From the NCBI GenBank assembly GCA_046052145.1, contig JBJOMW010000001.1, positions 186,001 to 250,000 on the forward strand: a stretch of DNA of 64,000 nucleotides, read 5' to 3'. This DNA comes from Falsiroseomonas sp046052145. Lineage in GTDB: Bacteria; Pseudomonadota; Alphaproteobacteria; Acetobacterales; Acetobacteraceae. Shown here piece by piece: positions 15,838 to 22,992 of the stretch. The number at the start of each line of letters is the position of its first letter. The stretch's first letter is position 1. The position numbers were made by a program, and so were the translations under genes. The notes beneath the pieces are model-generated. The model did not search any database. It was given only the letters and a program-made list of their open reading frames with translations, and was not told the origin of the DNA.

Positions 15838-17166
15838 CTACGCCGGCACCGCGCGGATGGCGTCGGAGAGGGTGCCGAACAGGCGGTCCACGTGGTGGTT
15901 CTCGATGATCAGCGGCGGCGACAGCGCGACGATGTCGCCGGTCACGCGCACCAGCACGCCCTGGTCGAAGCACCAGCGGAAGACATCGAGCGCGCGCGCC
16001 GTCGGCGCACCCTTGCGGGGCTCCAGCTCGATGCCGGCGATCAGGCCCATCTCGCGCACATCCACCACACCCGGCACGTCGCGCATCGCATGCGCGGCAT
16101 CCTGCCAATAGGGCTCGATGGCCTTGGCGCGGCCGGGGAGGTCTTCCGAACGATGCAGTTCGAGCGTCGCGATGGCCGCGGCGCTCGCCAGCGGATGGCC
16201 GGAATAGGTGTAGCCGTGGAACAGCTCGATCCCTGACGGGCTGCCATGGACGATCGCGTCATGCACCGCATCCGTCGTCGCGACCGCGCCCATCGGCACG
16301 GCGGCATTCGTCAGGCCCTTCGCCATGGTCATGATGTCGGGCGTCACACCCAGCCGCTCGGCGCCGAAATTCGTGCCGATGCGGCCGAAGCCGGTGATGA
16401 CCTCGTCGAAGATCAGCAGGATGCCGTTCTTCGTGCAGATCTCCTTCAGCCGCTGCAGGTAGCCCTGCGGCGGGACGAGGACGCCCGTGCTGCCCGCCAC
16501 CGGCTCCACCATCACCGCCGCGATGGTGTCGCCATGCAGGGCGATCAGGCTTTCGAGGGACTCCGCCAGATGCGCGCCATGCTCCGGCTGGCCGCGGCAG
16601 AAGCGGTTCACGGCCGGCAGGTGCGTGTGCGGCAGGTGGTCCACGTAAGGCAGCATGGCGCCGAACTGCTTGCGGTTCGGCCCGATGCCGCCGACCGACA
16701 TGCCGCCGAAGCCGACGCCATGATAGCCACGCTCCCGCCCCACCAGCCGCACGCGCTGCGCCTGGCCGATCGACTTCTGGTAGGCGAGCGCGATCTTGAG
16801 CGCGGTGTCGGCGGCCTCGGAGCCCGAGTTGACGAAGAAGACGTGGTCCACACCCTCCGGCGTCATCTCAGCGACGCGGGCGGCGGCTTCGAAGGCGATG
16901 GGATGGCCGAGCTGGAAGGTCGGCGCGAAATCCATGATCGCGGCCTGCTTCTGGATGGCTTCCGTGATCTCTCGCCGTCCATGGCCGGCATTGCAGCACC
17001 AGAGGCCGGCGGTGCCGTCCAGGATCTCCTTACCTTCCGGCGTGAAGTAGGACATGCCCTCGGCGCGGGCGAGCATGCGCGGCGTGCCCTTGTAATACTT
17101 GTTGTCCGTGTAGGGCATCCAGAAGGCGTCGAGGTTGTTCGGACGCGGGACGTTGATCTCGTTCAT
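15838..17166 (-). CDS. class III omega-amino acid:pyruvate aminotransferase
   Basis: PLP-dependent transaminase of 442 residues, closest in pattern to beta-alanine/omega-amino acid:pyruvate aminotransferases. PLP is bound by K283 in MAKGLTNAAVP. The cofactor region FFVNSGSEAADTALK lies near residue 110, the aspartate in LLIFDEVITGFGRIG near 254, and GRERGYHGVGFGGMSVGG near 142-160. The ATG at 17166 gives a family-typical N-terminus (MNEINVPRPNNLDAFWMPYT); the frame extends upstream without support. It diverges from tsaB and has no operon partner. Substrate could also be taurine, a polyamine or another omega-amine. Confidence 0.9.
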   Translation of the reverse strand: MNEINVPRPNNLDAFWMPYTDNKYYKGTPRMLARAEGMSYFTPEGKEILDGTAGLWCCNAGHGRREITEAIQKQAAIMDFAPTFQLGHPIAFEAAARVAEMTPEGVDHVFFVNSGSEAADTALKIALAYQKSIGQAQRVRLVGRERGYHGVGFGGMSVGGIGPNRKQFGAMLPYVDHLPHTHLPAVNRFCRGQPEHGAHLAESLESLIALHGDTIAAVMVEPVAGSTGVLVPPQGYLQRLKEICTKNGILLIFDEVITGFGRIGTNFGAERLGVTPDIMTMAKGLTNAAVPMGAVATTDAVHDAIVHGSPSGIELFHGYTYSGHPLASAAAIATLELHRSEDLPGRAKAIEPYWQDAAHAMRDVPGVVDVREMGLIAGIELEPRKGAPTARALDVFRWCFDQGVLVRVTGDIVALSPPLIIENHHVDRLFGTLSDAIRAVPA

Positions 17167-17281
17167 GGGCCGGATGTCCTGAAGGCGACGTGGGCGACAG
17201 AACAACGCGTTTGCCTGCTCGCGGCAAGCTCGGGAAGGGTCGGGCGGCGACAAGGCGCGCCTCTCATTCTACAACTCGGGC

Positions 17282-17929
17282 ATGCGCCTGCTTGCCCTTG
17301 ATGGTTCACTTGCCCGTGCCTCGGCTGCCCTCTGGGTGGATGGCGCCGTTGTCGCGCATCGCGCGGTGGGCGGGGAGCGGATGCAGCCCACCACCCTGCC
17401 GCCGCTGGCGGAGGAGGTGCTGCGGGGCGCCGGGGCGCTCGATGCGGTGGCCGTCGTGGTGGGGCCGGGCGGCTTCACGGGGCTGCGCACCGCCATCGCA
17501 CTCGCCGAGGGCATCGCGCTGGGCCATGGCGTGCCGGTGATCGGGGTGACAACCGGGGAGGCGCTGGCCGCCGCCCTGCCGGAGGCGATCCGCGCCGGGC
17601 GGGAGGTCTGGGCGGCGGTGGATACGAAGCGCGGCAAGATCGCGCTGGAGCGCATCGCCCCGGGCAGCCTGGTGGCGGCGCCGCTGCTGGTGGTGGCGGA
17701 GCAGGAGCTGCCCCGGCCGGAGGGGCCGGTCGCGGTGGTCGGCGACGCGGCGCCGCTGGTCGCGGCGCGGCTGCTGGCGCGGGAGGCGGATGCCATGCTG
17801 ACCGCATCCCGCCTGCCCGATGCCGGGGCGGCGGCGCAGGTCGCGGCGCTGCGCCTGGCCGGCGCGCTGCCACCGCGCGATGCCACGCCGCTTTATGCCG
17901 AGCCGCCGGCGGTGCGCCGGCCGGGATGA
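17282..17929 (+). CDS. tsaB: tRNA t6A synthesis protein TsaB
   Basis: ASKHA-fold partner of TsaD in the TsaB-TsaD-TsaE complex that makes N6-threonylcarbamoyladenosine at tRNA position 37. The 215-residue protein begins LLALDGSLARASAALW and has the phosphate-loop-like GPGGFTGLRTAIALAEGIALG segment at about 58-78, both diagnostic. ATG at 17282. It overlaps rimI by four bases (ATGA), the widespread tsaB-rimI pairing. Confidence 0.94.
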   Translation: MRLLALDGSLARASAALWVDGAVVAHRAVGGERMQPTTLPPLAEEVLRGAGALDAVAVVVGPGGFTGLRTAIALAEGIALGHGVPVIGVTTGEALAAALPEAIRAGREVWAAVDTKRGKIALERIAPGSLVAAPLLVVAEQELPRPEGPVAVVGDAAPLVAARLLAREADAMLTASRLPDAGAAAQVAALRLAGALPPRDATPLYAEPPAVRRPG

Positions 17930-18375
17930 TAGCCGCTTCCCCTGGCGACGCGCCCGACCTGGCCGCCCTGCACGCAGCGGCCTTCCCGCCGGCCGAGCGC
18001 TGGGATGCGGCGGCGATCCGGGTGTTGCTGGAGCTGCCGGGCGGCTTCGGGCTACTGCGGCCGGGGGCGGGCTTTGTGCTGGCTCGGGTCGCGGCCGATG
18101 AGGCGGAAATCCTGACGCTGGCCGTTGCGCCCGCCGCGCGGCGGCAGGGCCATGGCGGGGTGCTGCTGGCGGGCGCCATGGCCGCGGCCGTCGCGCGCAG
18201 GGCGGTGGCGATGTTCCTGGAGGTGGCGGAGCCCAATGCGGCGGCGCGCGCGCTGTATGCCGCGGCGGGCTTCGCAGAGGCCGGGCGGCGGCGGCGTTAC
18301 TACCCGGACGGCGCGGACGCGCTGGTGCTGCGAAGGGAGCTTATTGGCCCGGCCGATTCAGACCTTCGGGGCTGA
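17926..18375 (+). CDS. rimI: ribosomal protein S18 alanine N-acetyltransferase
   Basis: GNAT acetyltransferase of 149 residues. The acetyl-CoA-binding motif VAPAARRQGHGGVLL lies at about 65-79 and the C-terminal NAAARALYAAAGFAEAGRRRRYY block at about 105-127, as in RimI. It starts within the tsaB stop codon, so the two are coupled. The last eight codons (GPADSDLRG) and the stop lie inside the first unit of the 54-bp tandem repeat at 18346-18505, so the native C-terminus has been replaced or extended by repeat sequence. Confidence 0.9.
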   Translation: MIAASPGDAPDLAALHAAAFPPAERWDAAAIRVLLELPGGFGLLRPGAGFVLARVAADEAEILTLAVAPAARRQGHGGVLLAGAMAAAVARRAVAMFLEVAEPNAAARALYAAAGFAEAGRRRRYYPDGADALVLRRELIGPADSDLRG

Positions 18376-18505
18376 CGCCCCTACGGTCATCGGGCGTGCG
18401 GCCCGGCCGATTCAGACCTTCGGGGCTGAAGCCCCTACGGTCATCGGGCGTGCGGCCCGGCCGATTCAGACCTTCGGGGCTGACGCCCCTGCGGTCATCG
18501 GACGG
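18346..18505. repeat. 54-bp tandem repeat, three copies
   Basis: Three head-to-tail units start at 18346, 18400 and 18454, each beginning GGCCCGGCCGATTCAGACC and containing the short hairpin GGGGC-TGA-CGCCCC (TGAAGCCCC in unit 2). Period is exactly 54 bp with only a few substitutions; the third unit is slightly shorter. It lies between convergent rimI and the TusA-like gene and supplies the C-terminal codons and stops of both. 54 is a multiple of three, so gain or loss of a unit would keep frame. There are no spacers, so this is not a CRISPR array. Confidence 0.95.
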
Positions 18506-18737
18506 GGCCCCCCTTCCTGATCCAGACCAGCACGGTGCCATCCGGCTGCGGGTCCTGGCGGAGCACGGCGTGGCCCTGTTCGGCGGCGGTGCGGGGAACG
18601 TTGCGGCGCGGCTCCTCGCCCTTCAGGCGCACGCGCAGCACCTCGCCCGCCTGCATGCGGTCGAGCGCCAGGCGGGTGCGGACGAAGGTCATCGGGCAAG
18701 TCTCTCCGGTGATGTCCACCTCACGATGGTGATTCAT
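18495..18737 (-). CDS. TusA-family sulfurtransferase
   Basis: Small cytoplasmic sulfur-carrier protein of 80 residues. The active-site cysteine C14 lies in ETCPMTFVRTRLAL (the family C-P-x-P region, here C-P-M), followed by MQAGEVLRVRLKGEEP and a terminal VLVWIRKG strand. It relays persulfide sulfur for tRNA thiolation or sulfur metabolism. The ATG at 18737 follows GGAAGAA. Its stop (TGA, 18497-18495) lies in the third unit of the 54-bp tandem repeat. Second-position proline of classical CPxP is not kept, so a divergent paralogue is possible. Confidence 0.82.
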   Translation of the reverse strand: MNHHREVDITGETCPMTFVRTRLALDRMQAGEVLRVRLKGEEPRRNVPRTAAEQGHAVLRQDPQPDGTVLVWIRKGGPVR

Positions 18738-18954
18738 TTCTTCCGATGAAGATGAAGCTTCCCCTAATGAAGACGAACCCATTCGATCAAACTCCCGCGT
18801 GCGCCGTAATGGATATTGCGGTTTCACTTGACGTCATAGTAGAGACAACCCTGCGATTTGGCGCGGATCTTCCGTGCCCTCTGCAACCATGTGGTGCGAC
18901 AGTCCGGGGCGGTGGCATCCCGATAACGGCACCCGAAGCTGGAAAGACAAACCC
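18738..18954 (+). promoter_or_regulatory. AT-rich regulatory region upstream of mucR
   Basis: A 217-bp gap between the divergent TusA-like and mucR genes. Its first 130 bases (about 18738-18870) are visibly AT-rich compared with the surrounding sequence. MucR/Ros proteins bind AT-rich sites and usually repress their own gene, so autoregulation here is likely. TTGACG at 18828-18833 is a possible -35, but I found no convincing -10 at the expected distance. GGAAAG at 18941-18946 is the mucR ribosome-binding site. Confidence 0.45.
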
Positions 18955-19404
18955 ATGGCCGACACTGCGGCGAACCAGGATCTCCTGGGCCTGACGGCGG
19001 AAATCGTCTCGGCCCATGTGTCGAACAACCCGGTCTCGATCTCCGACCTGCCGAATCTGATCCAGGAGGTCTACCGGACCCTGGCCCATATGGGCCAGCC
19101 GCAGGCCGCCCCGGCGGAAAAGCCGCAGCCGGCGGTGCCGATCAAGAAGTCCGTCACGCCGGAATTCCTGATCTGCCTCGAGGACGGCAAGAAGCTGAAG
19201 ATGCTGAAGCGCCACCTCAAGACCGCCTTCAACCTGACCCCGGACCAGTACCGGGAGAAGTGGGGTCTGTCGGCGGATTATCCCATGGTGGCGCCGAACT
19301 ACACCAAGCACCGCTCCTCGCTCGCTAAGCGCATCGGGCTCGGCACCAAGCCGCGCGGCCGCCCGCCGGGCCGTGGCCGCGCCGCCGCGCAGCGCGAGGC
19401 CTGA
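18955..19404 (+). CDS. MucR/Ros-family transcriptional regulator
   Basis: H-NS-like global regulator of 149 residues. The N-terminal oligomerisation helix (LTAEIVSAHVSNNPVSISDLP) is followed by the Ros zinc-finger-like DNA-binding domain: C74 and D77 in CLEDGKK, H87 in LKRHL, then YREKWGLSADYPMVAPNYTK and a basic tail. The expected second histidine (position 91) is alanine, so the classical C-x2-D-x9-H-x3-H zinc ligand set is incomplete; some MucR relatives are known to fold without zinc. The ATG at 18955 is preferred over a frame extension from 18874. Targets in relatives include exopolysaccharide and cell-cycle genes. Confidence 0.9.
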   Translation: MADTAANQDLLGLTAEIVSAHVSNNPVSISDLPNLIQEVYRTLAHMGQPQAAPAEKPQPAVPIKKSVTPEFLICLEDGKKLKMLKRHLKTAFNLTPDQYREKWGLSADYPMVAPNYTKHRSSLAKRIGLGTKPRGRPPGRGRAAAQREA

Positions 19405-19466
19405 TCCAGGGGGCTGACCCAGGCCCAATAGCCTCGGGGCCAGCCCCGACGGCATGAACAGGCCGG

Positions 19467-19500
19467 CAACGCGCCGCCCCCGTGGCGGGGGGGCGCGTTG
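19467..19500 (+). terminator. candidate hairpin terminator after mucR
   Basis: A long hairpin, CAACGCGCC (19467-19475) pairing with GGCGCGTTG (19492-19500), is extended inside by CCCCC/GGGGG across a one-base bulge. It lies about 60 bp after mucR and before fur. No real T-tract follows, so terminator function is only likely. A smaller CGGGGC/GCCCCG hairpin lies just upstream near 19434-19449. Confidence 0.45.
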
Positions 19501-19561
19501 ACGGCTATGGAGGGTGCCGCGCCGGCCCCGCCCTGGGCCGGCGGGAGACCAACCACCCGGC

Positions 19562-20053
19562 ATGGACCGCCCGCGCCATCCCGCCACGTCTGAGGCCGCG
19601 CCCACGGGCCGTCCCGATCCCTCGCGGATCGAGCGGCTTTGCGTCGAACGCGGCCTGAAGATGACCGGCCAGCGCCGGCTGATCGCCCGCGTCCTCTCCG
19701 AAGCCGAGGACCATCCTGATGTCGAGGAGCTGTATCGGCGTGCCAGCGCGCTCGACCAGCGCATCTCGGTCGCGACCGTCTATCGCACCGTCCGCCTGCT
19801 GGAGGAGAAGGGCATCGTCGAGCGCCGCGATTTCGGCGGCGGCCGCGCCCGCTTCGACCCCACGGATCGCGGCCATCATCACCATCTGATCGACGTGGAC
19901 ACCGGCAAGGTCATCGAGTTCGAGGATGCGGAGTTCGAACGCATTGCGGGCGCGATCGCCGAGCGGCTCGGCTTCGGCCTGATCGGCCAGCGGCTTGAGC
20001 TTTATGGCCGCCGGGCCGAGGGCGCGACGAAGCAAGGACGCAAAACGAAGTGA
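19562..20053 (+). CDS. Fur-family metalloregulator
   Basis: Metal-dependent transcriptional regulator of 163 residues. The winged helix contains MTGQRRLIARVLSEA and the recognition helix ISVATVYRTVRLLEEKGIVER (about 60-80). The metal region has DRGHHHHLIDVDTGKVIEF but no C-x2-C zinc motifs, as in alphaproteobacterial Fur/Mur proteins, which sense manganese as well as iron. ATG at 19562; a GTG at 19514 would add 16 unlikely residues. It overlaps olsB by four bases, so the regulator is coupled to a lipid-synthesis gene. Irr-type function is less likely because no haem-regulatory motif is seen. Confidence 0.88.
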   Translation: MDRPRHPATSEAAPTGRPDPSRIERLCVERGLKMTGQRRLIARVLSEAEDHPDVEELYRRASALDQRISVATVYRTVRLLEEKGIVERRDFGGGRARFDPTDRGHHHHLIDVDTGKVIEFEDAEFERIAGAIAERLGFGLIGQRLELYGRRAEGATKQGRKTK

Positions 20054-20913
20054 GCGTGGACGGACCTCTGCCCGACGATGCCCTGCCGCCGCGGCCTGCG
20101 CCCGTCGCGCCGACCGGGCCCTTCGAGGAATTGCGCGCGGGCAATCTCGGCCTGCGCCTGGCGGAGAGCGCCGCCGAGGTGGACGCCGCCCAGGCACTGC
20201 GCTTCCGGGTCTTCTACGAGGAAATGGGCGCCCGCGCCGATGCCGCGACCGCCGCGGCGCAGCGCGATGCCGACGCCTTCGACGCGGTGGCCGATCACCT
20301 GCTGGTGCTGGACCATGACCTTGGCGATGGGCCGGAGGCGGTGGTCGGCACCTATCGGCTGATCCGCCGTGCCAGCGCCGCGAAGCTCGGCCGCTTCTAT
20401 TCCGAGAGCGAGTACGACATCTCCCACCTCCTCGCTTATCCGGGGGAGGTGATGGAGCTGGGGCGGTCCTGCGTCGCCGCGCCTTATCGCACGCGCGGCA
20501 CGCTGCAACTGCTGTGGCGCGGCATCGCGGCCTTCGTTTACCAGTACCGGATCGACTTGATGTTCGGTTGCGCGTCGCTGCCGGGGACGGACCTTGATGC
20601 GTTGGCGCCGCGGCTGTCCTACCTGCATGCCAATCATCTGGCGCCGCCGGCGCTGCGCCCGCGCGCGCTGGCATCCCGCCATGTGCCGATGGACCGCATG
20701 CCGCTCGGCGCGGCGGAGACACGCGCCGCACTCAATGACCTGCCGCCGCTGATCAAGGGGTATCTGCGGCTCGGTGGCTTCGTCGGCGATGGCGCGGTGA
20801 TCGACGCGCAGTTCAACACGACCGATGTCTGCGTCGTCGTGAAGACCGACCTCGTCACCGACAAATACGCGAAGCATTATGAGCGCGTCGCGGGTGGGGC
20901 GCGCGACGAGTAG
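20050..20913 (+). CDS. olsB: L-ornithine N-alpha-acyltransferase
   Basis: OlsB-type GNAT-fold acyltransferase (287 residues) that transfers a 3-hydroxyacyl group from acyl-ACP to ornithine, making lyso-ornithine lipid. Characteristic segments are ALRFRVFYEEMGA near residue 50, VGTYRLIRR near 105, FYSESEYDIS, the MELGRSCVAAPYRTRGT motif near 137-153 and the CASLPGTD segment. GTG start at 20050 within the fur stop (GTGA). No olsA (second acylation) gene is in the window. Cotranscription with fur suggests metal- or stress-linked control of membrane aminolipid. Confidence 0.88.
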   Translation: MSVDGPLPDDALPPRPAPVAPTGPFEELRAGNLGLRLAESAAEVDAAQALRFRVFYEEMGARADAATAAAQRDADAFDAVADHLLVLDHDLGDGPEAVVGTYRLIRRASAAKLGRFYSESEYDISHLLAYPGEVMELGRSCVAAPYRTRGTLQLLWRGIAAFVYQYRIDLMFGCASLPGTDLDALAPRLSYLHANHLAPPALRPRALASRHVPMDRMPLGAAETRAALNDLPPLIKGYLRLGGFVGDGAVIDAQFNTTDVCVVVKTDLVTDKYAKHYERVAGGARDE

Positions 20914-20922
20914 GACGATCCT

Positions 20923-21774
20923 TCAGCTTTCGCGGGCGCGCTGGATTTCGGCGTCGAGCTCGGCGCCGAGCAGGATCACATAGACGCTGACATAGAACCA
21001 CATCAGCAGCGCCACCACGGCGCCGAGCGTGCCGTAGCTGGCTTCGTAGGTGGCGAAATTGCTGACGTAGAAAGAAAAGGCGGCGGAAGCGAGCAGCCAC
21101 AACAACGTGGCAGCGATCGAGCCGGGTGAGATCAGTCGCCAGCCTTGCGGCGTCTCCGCCGGTCCAAAGCGATACAGCAACCCGATCGCGATCAGCACCA
21201 GCACCAGCAGCACGCCGAAGCCCGACGCGCGCAGCATCAGCGCCTCTGACGGGTCATGCCCCACCAGGTCGAGCAGCTTGGGCAGACCAACCAGGAAGGC
21301 GAGGCCGATGATCACCGCGACGATCGCACCGACCGTCAGCAGCAAGGCCGTGGCGTAGAAGGCGAGCGCGCCGCGCTGTTCGGATTCACCCTGCACCAGG
21401 TTCAGCGCACCGAGCATGGCCCGGATGCCGGCAGAGGCCGACCACAAGGCGATCGCCGCGCTGATCCCCACACCCCATTCCAGCCGCGTCGGCGGCGTTT
21501 CCACCAGCGCGTGCACATGTTCGGCAATCAGCGCGTGGCTGTCTTCGGGCAGCACGCCTTCGAGCAAGGCGAGTTGCGGTTCCACCATCGCGACGTCGAA
21601 GACCAGGCCATAGAGGGAAATGCAGAGCGAAATAGCCGGGAACAGCGCGAGCATCGCGTAGAAGGCGCAGCCCGCGGAGACCAGCGAGATACGGTCCGAT
21701 GTGGCGACCGCGAGGGCGCGGCGCGCGTGATCGAGCAGTCGTGTGCGGCGTGGGCCCGGCAGGGGCTGATCCAT
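20923..21774 (-). CDS. YihY/BrkB-family inner-membrane protein
   Basis: Integral membrane protein of 283 residues with about six hydrophobic segments: around residues 33-55, 85-107, 128-152, 170-195, 208-230 and 245-265. The early ISLVSAGCAFYAMLALFPAI and late YGTLGAVVALLMWFYVSVYVILLGAE segments are the family signatures. Once called ribonuclease BN/BrkB, the family is now regarded as uncharacterised membrane proteins. ATG at 21774; an ATG at 21813 is possible. It converges with olsB. Confidence 0.87.
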   Translation of the reverse strand: MDQPLPGPRRTRLLDHARRALAVATSDRISLVSAGCAFYAMLALFPAISLCISLYGLVFDVAMVEPQLALLEGVLPEDSHALIAEHVHALVETPPTRLEWGVGISAAIALWSASAGIRAMLGALNLVQGESEQRGALAFYATALLLTVGAIVAVIIGLAFLVGLPKLLDLVGHDPSEALMLRASGFGVLLVLVLIAIGLLYRFGPAETPQGWRLISPGSIAATLLWLLASAAFSFYVSNFATYEASYGTLGAVVALLMWFYVSVYVILLGAELDAEIQRARES

Positions 21775-21872
21775 GGCGGCAGGCTGGCATGACGCAGGGG
21801 CCCCCGCCAACACTCACCTGCCTTCCGGCGCTGGCGCTGCCTGGTCTAGCCTTGGCCGAGGAGGAGAACGCG

Positions 21873-22247
21873 ATGACAAAGACCGTGAAGGACATGCTGG
21901 CGGCCGCGAATGCGGAGGTGCCGCGCATATCGGGCGCCGAGGCGAAGGCGCTGGCCGGGCAGAAGCAGGTGGTGCTGGTGGATATCCGCGACGGGTCGGA
22001 GGTTGCGGTCTCCGGCAAGGCGAAGGGCGCGCTGCATGTCTCGCGCGGGTTGCTGGAATTCCGCGCCGATCCGGAAAGCCCGTCGCATGACGCGGCGTTC
22101 GATCGCGCCAAGACCATCATCCTCTATTGCGCCTCGGGCGGGCGGGCGGCGCTGGCGGGGAAGACGTTGCGTGACATGGGCTATGGCGATGTCCGCAACC
22201 TTGGTGGGTTCAAGGATTGGGTCGAGGCAGGCGGGGAGGTGGAATAG
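21873..22247 (+). CDS. rhodanese-like sulfurtransferase
   Basis: Single-domain rhodanese of 124 residues. The active-site cysteine is in ILYCASGGRAALAGKTL (about residue 82), preceded by the VVLVDIRDGSEVAVSGKAKGA entry strand and followed by LGGFKDWVEAGG. The active loop CASGGR is the usual six-residue form that carries persulfide. ATG at 21873 follows GAGGAGAA; the longer reading from 21699 is antisense to the YihY gene. Physiological acceptor unknown. Confidence 0.9.
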   Translation: MTKTVKDMLAAANAEVPRISGAEAKALAGQKQVVLVDIRDGSEVAVSGKAKGALHVSRGLLEFRADPESPSHDAAFDRAKTIILYCASGGRAALAGKTLRDMGYGDVRNLGGFKDWVEAGGEVE

Positions 22248-22254
22248 GGGTAAG

Positions 22255-22355
22255 GCCCCCCTCACCCCAACCAGCCTGCGTCAGCGGCGGCAGGCCGCCG
22301 CAACTCCGGCGCCCGGCGCAGTGCGCCGGGCCTCCCCCCGTCGGGGGGAGAGGGG
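22255..22355 (+). repeat. multi-hairpin repeat, family 2, copy A
   Basis: Element starting CCCCCTCACCCCAACCAGCC and ending GGGGGGAGAGGG with three hairpins: GCGGCGGC/GCCGCCGC (22284-22301), GCCCGGCGC/GCGCCGGGC (22311-22331) and CTCCCCCC/GGGGGGAG (22332-22350). A second copy in the same orientation lies at 32249-32340; the second and third stems carry compensatory differences. It fills the gap between convergent rhodanese and maf genes. Confidence 0.85.
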
Positions 22356-22362
22356 GATTGGG

Positions 22363-22992
22363 TCAGCTCTCCACGACGCGGTGCTGGCGGAGAAAACCGA
22401 GCAGGGGAATCAAGGGCAGGCCGAGGATGGCGCTGTGCTCGCCTTCCACGCGGCTGAACAGATGCACGCCCATCGCTTCCAGACGATAAGCGCCGACGCT
22501 GCTGAGCAGCACCTCGCCCTCGGCCGCCAGATAGGCGTCGAGGAAGGCCTCGGAGAAGTTGCGCATCGTCAGGCGCGGTGTCGTCACATCCTGCCAGATG
22601 CGCTCGCCGCCGCGCCAGGCGACGGTCGCGGTGACCAGGCGATGCGTCTTGCCGCGCAGCGCCAGAAGCTGCGTGCGCGCGCTGTCCATGTCCGCGGGCT
22701 TGTCGAACCAGCGTTCCGTGCCGTCTTCCATCTTGCAGACCAGCAGCTGGTCGCCGCCGATCACCAGCGCGTCGGGCACGCGCCGCGCGATGCGCTCGGC
22801 CTTCGCCTCGGCCAGGATGATGGCGGCGTCCTCGGCCGGGATTTTCTCCGCTTGGCAGGCTTCCTTCAGCGCGGCTTCATCCACCAGGGCCGGCAGGGCT
22901 TCGAAGGCGAGTCCCGCCCGGGTCAGCAAGCTGCGCCGCGTCGCGGAGGACGACGCCAGCACCAGCACAGGTTCAGCCTTCTGCAACCCCAT
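22363..22992 (-). CDS. maf: Maf-family nucleotide pyrophosphatase
   Basis: House-cleaning nucleoside triphosphate pyrophosphatase (209 residues) that removes non-canonical nucleotides and is linked to septum formation. Signature segments are LASSSATRRSLLTRAG (residues 12-27), the catalytic VIGGDQLLV near 75, a FDKPADMDSARTQL loop, and YRLEAMGVHLFSRVEG followed by SAILGLPLIPLL. ATG at 22992 overlaps the upstream stop by one base (TGATG). The ppsr-maf order divergent from hemE is the arrangement next to the origin in several alphaproteobacteria. Confidence 0.93.
   Translation of the reverse strand: MGLQKAEPVLVLASSSATRRSLLTRAGLAFEALPALVDEAALKEACQAEKIPAEDAAIILAEAKAERIARRVPDALVIGGDQLLVCKMEDGTERWFDKPADMDSARTQLLALRGKTHRLVTATVAWRGGERIWQDVTTPRLTMRNFSEAFLDAYLAAEGEVLLSSVGAYRLEAMGVHLFSRVEGEHSAILGLPLIPLLGFLRQHRVVES

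Noticed and set aside
18346..18505. Possible CRISPR array
   Set aside because: The 54-bp units are directly adjacent with no spacers, and no cas genes are in the window.
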